Origin: Eudoraea adriatica DSM 19308
Lineage (GTDB): Bacteria > Bacteroidota > Bacteroidia > Flavobacteriales > Flavobacteriaceae
Reading direction: 5' to 3'
Assembly (NCBI RefSeq): GCF_000382125.1
Contig: NZ_KB907547.1
Location: 620,001 to 684,000, forward strand
Length of the DNA stretch: 64,000 nucleotides
In this document: piece after piece, positions 60,138 through 64,000 of the stretch
Numbering within the stretch: position 1 is the first letter of the stretch
Layout: every line of letters starts with the position of its first letter
Program-made: the position numbers and the translations under genes
Notes under the pieces: model-generated
Told to the model about the DNA's origin: nothing
Seen by the model: the letters and a program-made list of their open reading frames with translations, nothing else
Database searches by the model: none

Positions 60138-61217
60138 ATGTTACGCTTCTTCCGTCAAATACGACAACGCCTCCTAACGGATAACCCGCCTGCCGGGTCA
60201 CGGAGGGCAAATAGGTTCAGCAAATATCTGCTGTATGCCGTTGGGGAGATTTTTCTCGTGGTTGTGGGGATATTAATTGCGTTGCAGGTGAATAATTGGA
60301 ATGAGCAGCGTATTCAATTAAATCGCTATGAATTCGGAATTGAAAAAATTCATAAACGCCTTTTCGCCAGCTCTCTTTATTGGGAAACATACCAGGACAG
60401 AGCTCAGTATCAAATTGCTGTAATAGACAGCCTGCTAGATATACCCGATTCTATTCCCCCCAATCGAATGGTGGGGAATTTATTGGTTCTGGACGAATTA
60501 ATTAGAGATTGGTATGTTGATGCTCATTTGTATCTTGATTATCTGAATTTCTTTCCAACAGATTCAGTTCAATTTGACATCTACGAAAGTCTGAACAGGT
60601 ATTTCAATGGAGCCTATCAAGATCTTGAAGCATATTACAAATTAAAGGAGGAGGAAAGTTTTATGCACTTATTGAAAAATCAAAACATGCCGATCTGCGA
60701 CCTTATTCCTGGCCAATCATTTAAAAATTTCATTCGTGAATGCAGTAATACAAAAGTCAGTACAGAACAAATTAGTGATCTTAAAGAACTTATTTCCACC
60801 AAAGAATTTCGTGCCAGACTTCAATTGCAAAAGACGCGATGTAGAAATCTTATGGTTACGGAATCGACACCTGAAAGCCCCGTTCTAGAGACTATTGAAG
60901 ACTCTTTTGATTTTCTGAACAGACATTTTTATTCTATGGAAATAGTTGGATCGGGGACCTTGCCAGGTAGTTGGGATAATGGGATTAAAATAACTCCGTC
61001 AAATAAAGAATACTCTATCTGGCAGGATACCGTTACATTAAAGGATGGGGAAATAAAATTTCGTGTAGATAAAAACTGGAATTTTAATTGGGGTATAGGT
61101 GAAATGGATCAGGATAAATTAGTATTTGGCGGACCTAACATACCTGTTAAAGCAGGTACTTTTCTGGTAACTATCAATTTGGATAAAAAGAACTATGAGT
61201 TAAAACTAATCCCGTAA
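60138..61217 (+). CDS. DUF6090 protein with C-terminal SusE/F-like domain
   Basis: The 359-residue protein starts with MLRFFRQIRQRLLTDN, the PPAGSRRANR insert, and the usual YLLYAVGEIFLVVVGILIAL, helix at about residues 32-51. Residues ~60-260 are the helical DUF6090 body. Residues 267-359 differ: VGSGTLPGSWDN, EIKFRVDKNWNFNWG, KLVFGGPNIPVKAG and TFLVTINLDKKNYEL. This pattern is that of the starch-binding SusE/SusF-type beta-sandwich domains, which bind glycans at the cell surface. It suggests the C-terminal part is outside the cytoplasm. I have not seen this fusion described. Confidence 0.85.
   Translation: MLRFFRQIRQRLLTDNPPAGSRRANRFSKYLLYAVGEIFLVVVGILIALQVNNWNEQRIQLNRYEFGIEKIHKRLFASSLYWETYQDRAQYQIAVIDSLLDIPDSIPPNRMVGNLLVLDELIRDWYVDAHLYLDYLNFFPTDSVQFDIYESLNRYFNGAYQDLEAYYKLKEEESFMHLLKNQNMPICDLIPGQSFKNFIRECSNTKVSTEQISDLKELISTKEFRARLQLQKTRCRNLMVTESTPESPVLETIEDSFDFLNRHFYSMEIVGSGTLPGSWDNGIKITPSNKEYSIWQDTVTLKDGEIKFRVDKNWNFNWGIGEMDQDKLVFGGPNIPVKAGTFLVTINLDKKNYELKLIP
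60185..60212. repeat. 27-bp in-frame insert (copy in DUF6090 60138)
   Basis: The same sequence as 48314-48341 except GGGCAAAT for GGGCAGAT, coding PPAGSRRANR. Confidence 0.75.
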
Positions 61218-61221
61218 ACCC

Positions 61222-61992
61222 ATGCTACGCTTCTTCCGCCAAATACGACAACGTCTCCTAACGGATAACCCGCCTGCCGGGTCACGGAGGGCAGATAGGT
61301 TCAGTAAATACCTGCTTTATGCCCTTGGGGAAATTTTACTGGTCGTGATTGGAATTTTAATTGCTTTGAGTATCAATAATTGGAATGAGGGCAGAATTGC
61401 TAAAATCCAGGAAAAATCTGTTCTCTCTAATTTAAATCGAGAATTTTTACAAAATAAAAAAGCGTTGATTCAAACGATTCATGCGAATGAGGAAGCCTTT
61501 AAATCGGGATTGGAGCTTATGAAACTTATGGGTAAAGACAAATCCCAAATAGTAATAGTAAACACCGACAGTTTAATTTTTCAAACAGTAGAGTTTTTTG
61601 AATTTACCCCCTCAGAAAATTCACTTTCAGATCTATTACAATCAGGGAGACTACAACTTTTGGAAAACGAAACTGTGAAAGACTTACTTTACGAATGGTC
61701 CAGAGGCATGGCACTTGCAAAAGGAGATTACGAAACATTTGACAGTTCAATTGAAGACGACCTTCTGCCATATTTGACAAAACATTATTCCATGAAAGAC
61801 GTTGACATGTACGGTAATTTAAATTGGAAATCTAAGTCTGATTTAAAAAATGATAAACTTAAAATATTTGAAGATATAGAGTTTGAAAACTTAATGGATG
61901 ATATGCTCTACAGGCTTTTAAAATATAACAACTCATTAAAAAAAGCTCTGTTAGTAATAGATAATATATTAAAAGAATCCGGTTCCGAATGA
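61222..61992 (+). CDS. DUF6090 family membrane-anchored protein with insert
   Basis: The 256-residue protein starts MLRFFRQIRQRLLTDN, PPAGSRRADR, then YLLYALGEILLVVIGILIALSINNWNE, with Ser replacing the usual Gln before INNWNE. Its helical body follows. It starts 4 bases after the previous DUF6090 gene's stop and overlaps the next gene's start by 4 bases, so 60138-62774 is one operon. Confidence 0.92.
   Translation: MLRFFRQIRQRLLTDNPPAGSRRADRFSKYLLYALGEILLVVIGILIALSINNWNEGRIAKIQEKSVLSNLNREFLQNKKALIQTIHANEEAFKSGLELMKLMGKDKSQIVIVNTDSLIFQTVEFFEFTPSENSLSDLLQSGRLQLLENETVKDLLYEWSRGMALAKGDYETFDSSIEDDLLPYLTKHYSMKDVDMYGNLNWKSKSDLKNDKLKIFEDIEFENLMDDMLYRLLKYNNSLKKALLVIDNILKESGSE
61269..61296. repeat. 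27-bp in-frame insert (copy in DUF6090 61222)
   Basis: Identical to 48314-48341 over the block, coding PPAGSRRADR. The flanking bases also match the copy at 60185, which suggests recent duplication of the 5' ends. Confidence 0.75.
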
Positions 61993-62774
61993 TTAATTTC
62001 TTCCGCCAAATACGACAACGACTATTTACTGAAAACAAGTTCCGTAAGTATCTGTTATATGCGGTTGGGGAGATTATACTAGTTGTTATTGGGATTTTAA
62101 TTGCGTTGCAGATCAATAATTGGAATGAAGAGCGGAAATTGGTGGAAAGTGAAATTACGCTTCTCTCTAATATTCGAGAGGATATCCTCCTCGATACTCT
62201 GGATATTAGCTTTAACCTGGAGTATCATCGCAAATTTCAAAGAGAGGAGCAAAAATTGTTGGAATATCTTCTGGGAAATCGCACCTCTGCAACCGATATA
62301 AATATGACCGATGCCCTGGGGATAACGCTCTGGACAGCACTTCACCGGTCAACTTTTGAAAACCTGCAGAACAATGAAGTAGGTTTGGTACAAAACAATT
62401 CACTTCGAAAGAATATAGCGCGCTTCTACGATTTCTATTATAGCGCATTGAGCAAAATGCACAATGAGTTTAAGTCTTTTGATTTATACGAGAAAAAATT
62501 ACCCTTTTTTAGTAGGTATTTTACCGTTATCCCAGACTCCACGGATTACGTGCTTAAATTCCCGGGTGGGGAAGATTACTATGATCACGATTTGTACAAA
62601 AAGGCCATCCAATTGCAAGACCCGGAAGGAGCCCGGACGGACAATGAATTTATTTTTATTCTCAATGAGAGTTCTTTATTTCGCAAGGCTATGATTGATT
62701 TTAATCAGAGTGTATTAAATGAAGTTCGCGGCCTGATCATTGAGATTGATAACGAATTGAATAACCTTAAGTAA
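61989..62774 (+). CDS. DUF6090 family membrane-anchored protein without insert
   Basis: The 261-residue protein starts MINFFRQIRQRLFTENKFRK, which lacks the insert, then YLLYAVGEIILVVIGILIAL and INNWNE (helix about 22-41). The exported body follows. Its ATG overlaps the stop of 61222 by 4 bases (ATGA), so translation is coupled. At its 3' end TAATG is shared with a DUF6090 5' remnant. Confidence 0.92.
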   Translation: MINFFRQIRQRLFTENKFRKYLLYAVGEIILVVIGILIALQINNWNEERKLVESEITLLSNIREDILLDTLDISFNLEYHRKFQREEQKLLEYLLGNRTSATDINMTDALGITLWTALHRSTFENLQNNEVGLVQNNSLRKNIARFYDFYYSALSKMHNEFKSFDLYEKKLPFFSRYFTVIPDSTDYVLKFPGGEDYYDHDLYKKAIQLQDPEGARTDNEFIFILNESSLFRKAMIDFNQSVLNEVRGLIIEIDNELNNLK

Positions 62775-62803
62775 TGCTCCGATTTTTCCGCCAAACCCCT
62801 TGA
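62774..62803 (+). pseudogene. DUF6090 5' remnant (9 codons)
   Basis: The ATG overlaps the stop of the previous gene (TAATG). The frame reads MLRFFRQTP then TGA, the same start as 60138 and 61222 (MLRFFRQIRQ), then is cut. It appears to be the start of a further operon member lost by deletion. Confidence 0.6.
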
Positions 62804-62892
62804 CCCTAAAACTTCTTCCTCAATGACCGGGATCATTGCCTAAGTAAGTAATTTCCTATATGTTTATTTGATAATTTTTTAATTATACAGAT

Positions 62893-64000
62893 ATGAGATT
62901 ACTACATAAGATTTTTCTGCTAATTCCCGTATTATTTCTGGTTCTTGGATGCACAAAAGATGATGATGATCCTGAAAATTTCATTCTATCAATTACTATA
63001 ACCCCTGAAGAAGGAGGAAGTGTATCCCCTGATGGGGGTGCATTCCTGGATGGTACGGTTGTTACCCTCACAGCTACTCCTTCCGAAGGATATATTTTCA
63101 AAGAGTGGATGGGAGGTCTAACAAGTACAGAGAACCCGGTCTCCGTTTCTATGGAATCTGATATGAATGTTACCCTGGTTTTTCTAAAAGCCGATGGGGA
63201 TGAAGATGGGGTTTTTGATGATGTTGATATCTGTCCGAATACCCCTCCCGGAGAGGACGTAGATGAAAACGGATGTTCTTCTTCACAGTCCGATACCGAT
63301 GGGGATGGTGTTACCGATGATATAGATGTTTGTGCAAACACTCCTGAAGGAGAGGGAGTAGATGAACAGGGATGTCCGCTCACCTCGCCTATTTACCTGG
63401 ATGTAAACGGTGTTACCATTATATCTTATGATTGGGCAGAGGTTGGGCAGCAAGGAATTCTTGATGGTGTGGTCTATACCATTGTAGATGAAACCATGCT
63501 AAGGGAAATGGTTCAAAATGATGAGGATGTTACCACGGTTTGTACAACCAAGGTTACCGATATGAGTGGTTTATTTGTTGGGAATATCTTCTCTTCTGAA
63601 ATTAACCCTTTCAATAAGGACATTGGTTCATGGGACGTAAGTAATGTCACTGATATGAATGCAATGTTTATGCTGTCTTCTTTTAACAAGGATATTAGTT
63701 CATGGGATGTGAGTGGTGTTACAAGTATGGTTAGTATGTTTTCAAACACCTCATTTGATCAGCCCATTGGAAGCTGGGATGTGAGTGGTGTTAATGATAT
63801 GACCTCCATGTTCTTTTCTTCTTCTTTTAACCAGGATATAAGTTCGTGGGATGTAAGTAACGTCACCAATATGCGTGAAATGTTTGGTGGTTCAAGCTTT
63901 AATCAAAATATCAGTTCATGGGATGTCAGCAACGTTACCAGTATGGAATCAATGTTTGCAGGATCACCATCCTTTCAGCAACCTACCGGATCATTTAATC
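62893..64000 (+). CDS. BspA-like surface lipoprotein (partial, runs off window)
   Basis: The ATG at 62893 begins a lipoprotein (lipobox LVLGC) that continues past the window end, with 369 codons visible. The order is an InlB B-repeat-type unit ([16 protein letters not shown]...[10 protein letters not shown]), two acidic thrombospondin type 3-like calcium repeats ([17 protein letters not shown] and [17 protein letters not shown]), then a BspA/DUF285 repeat series: about five units of the form F-N[18 protein letters not shown]. Such proteins are displayed on the cell surface and bind other surfaces or glycans. Repeat number beyond 64000 is unknown. Confidence 0.88.
   Translation, partial: MRLLHKIFLLIPVLFLVLGCTKDDDDPENFILSITITPEEGGSVSPDGGAFLDGTVVTLTATPSEGYIFKEWMGGLTSTENPVSVSMESDMNVTLVFLKADGDEDGVFDDVDICPNTPPGEDVDENGCSSSQSDTDGDGVTDDIDVCANTPEGEGVDEQGCPLTSPIYLDVNGVTIISYDWAEVGQQGILDGVVYTIVDETMLREMVQNDEDVTTVCTTKVTDMSGLFVGNIFSSEINPFNKDIGSWDVSNVTDMNAMFMLSSFNKDISSWDVSGVTSMVSMFSNTSFDQPIGSWDVSGVNDMTSMFFSSSFNQDISSWDVSNVTNMREMFGGSSFNQNISSWDVSNVTSMESMFAGSPSFQQPTGSFN

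Noticed and set aside
62883-63749. Two frames on the - strand opposite the BspA-like gene
   Set aside because: Composition (Ser/Pro/Thr rich) is the reverse reading of the acidic repeats.
10-64000. Transposase or integrase genes that would explain the duplications
   Set aside because: None could be recognised in any frame, so duplications are attributed to recombination only.

Overview
The window reads as chromosomal DNA of a Bacteroidetes bacterium, most probably a marine member of the Flavobacteriaceae. Supporting signs are moderate AT-richness, many Sec signal peptides and lipoboxes, TAnnTTnG-type -7 promoter boxes, a GH92 mannosidase, several M-x-F-F-R...YLLYAIGE proteins (the DUF6090 family), and dispersed 'GTCATTTCGA...GAGAAATCT' repeats. 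No rRNA, tRNA, CRISPR array, transposase or phage gene was recognised. The first and last genes are cut by the window edges.

Layout. 1-3.9 kb: secreted proteins of unknown function, an amino-acid permease with an apparent ATA start, and an exported methyltransferase. 4.0-9.9 kb: a periplasmic sugar isomerase plus a DUF1080 3-keto-glycoside hydrolase, then two near-duplicate aryl-sulfotransferase lipoproteins flanking two small genes, then a decapitated histidine kinase. 10-13.3 kb: a MltF-like lytic transglycosylase and a PafA-like alkaline phosphatase. 13.3-24.4 kb: a signalling region with two TPR-transmembrane-adenylate cyclase genes. Each cyclase is immediately preceded by a small secreted protein of one new-looking family (a third member lies alongside), and a metallo-beta-lactamase-fold hydrolase overlapping a PAS protein lies next to the first. 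An M1 peptidase and a YegP-like protein are interspersed.

24.7-35.5 kb: small and hypothetical genes, then a compact operon (TPR protein, gluconate-dehydrogenase-like subunit 3, GMC oxidoreductase, GH92 alpha-mannosidase), followed by a DASS transporter, a glyoxalase-like protein and a short-chain dehydrogenase. Together with the isomerase and DUF1080 genes this suggests periplasmic oxidation and cleavage of sugars or glycosides.

35.7-62.8 kb is dominated by an expanded DUF6090 family: seven intact genes, three short 5' remnants, and a PQQ alcohol dehydrogenase whose N-terminus looks taken from a DUF6090 gene. These genes share a leader/promoter motif, three carry the same 27-bp in-frame insertion, and one carries a C-terminal SusE/F-like domain. 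Among them lie a FadL-like porin, an Lnt/nitrilase-like membrane enzyme, an AraC regulator, a TlpA-like thioredoxin, a PPIase/HupE pair, a YiiX-like hydrolase, and a LytTR regulator next to a cupin gene with a direct-repeat operator candidate. At 57.9-59.6 kb an array of eight degenerate hairpin repeats, with base changes that preserve pairing, surrounds a lipocalin-like lipoprotein gene. The window ends inside a BspA-like surface lipoprotein.
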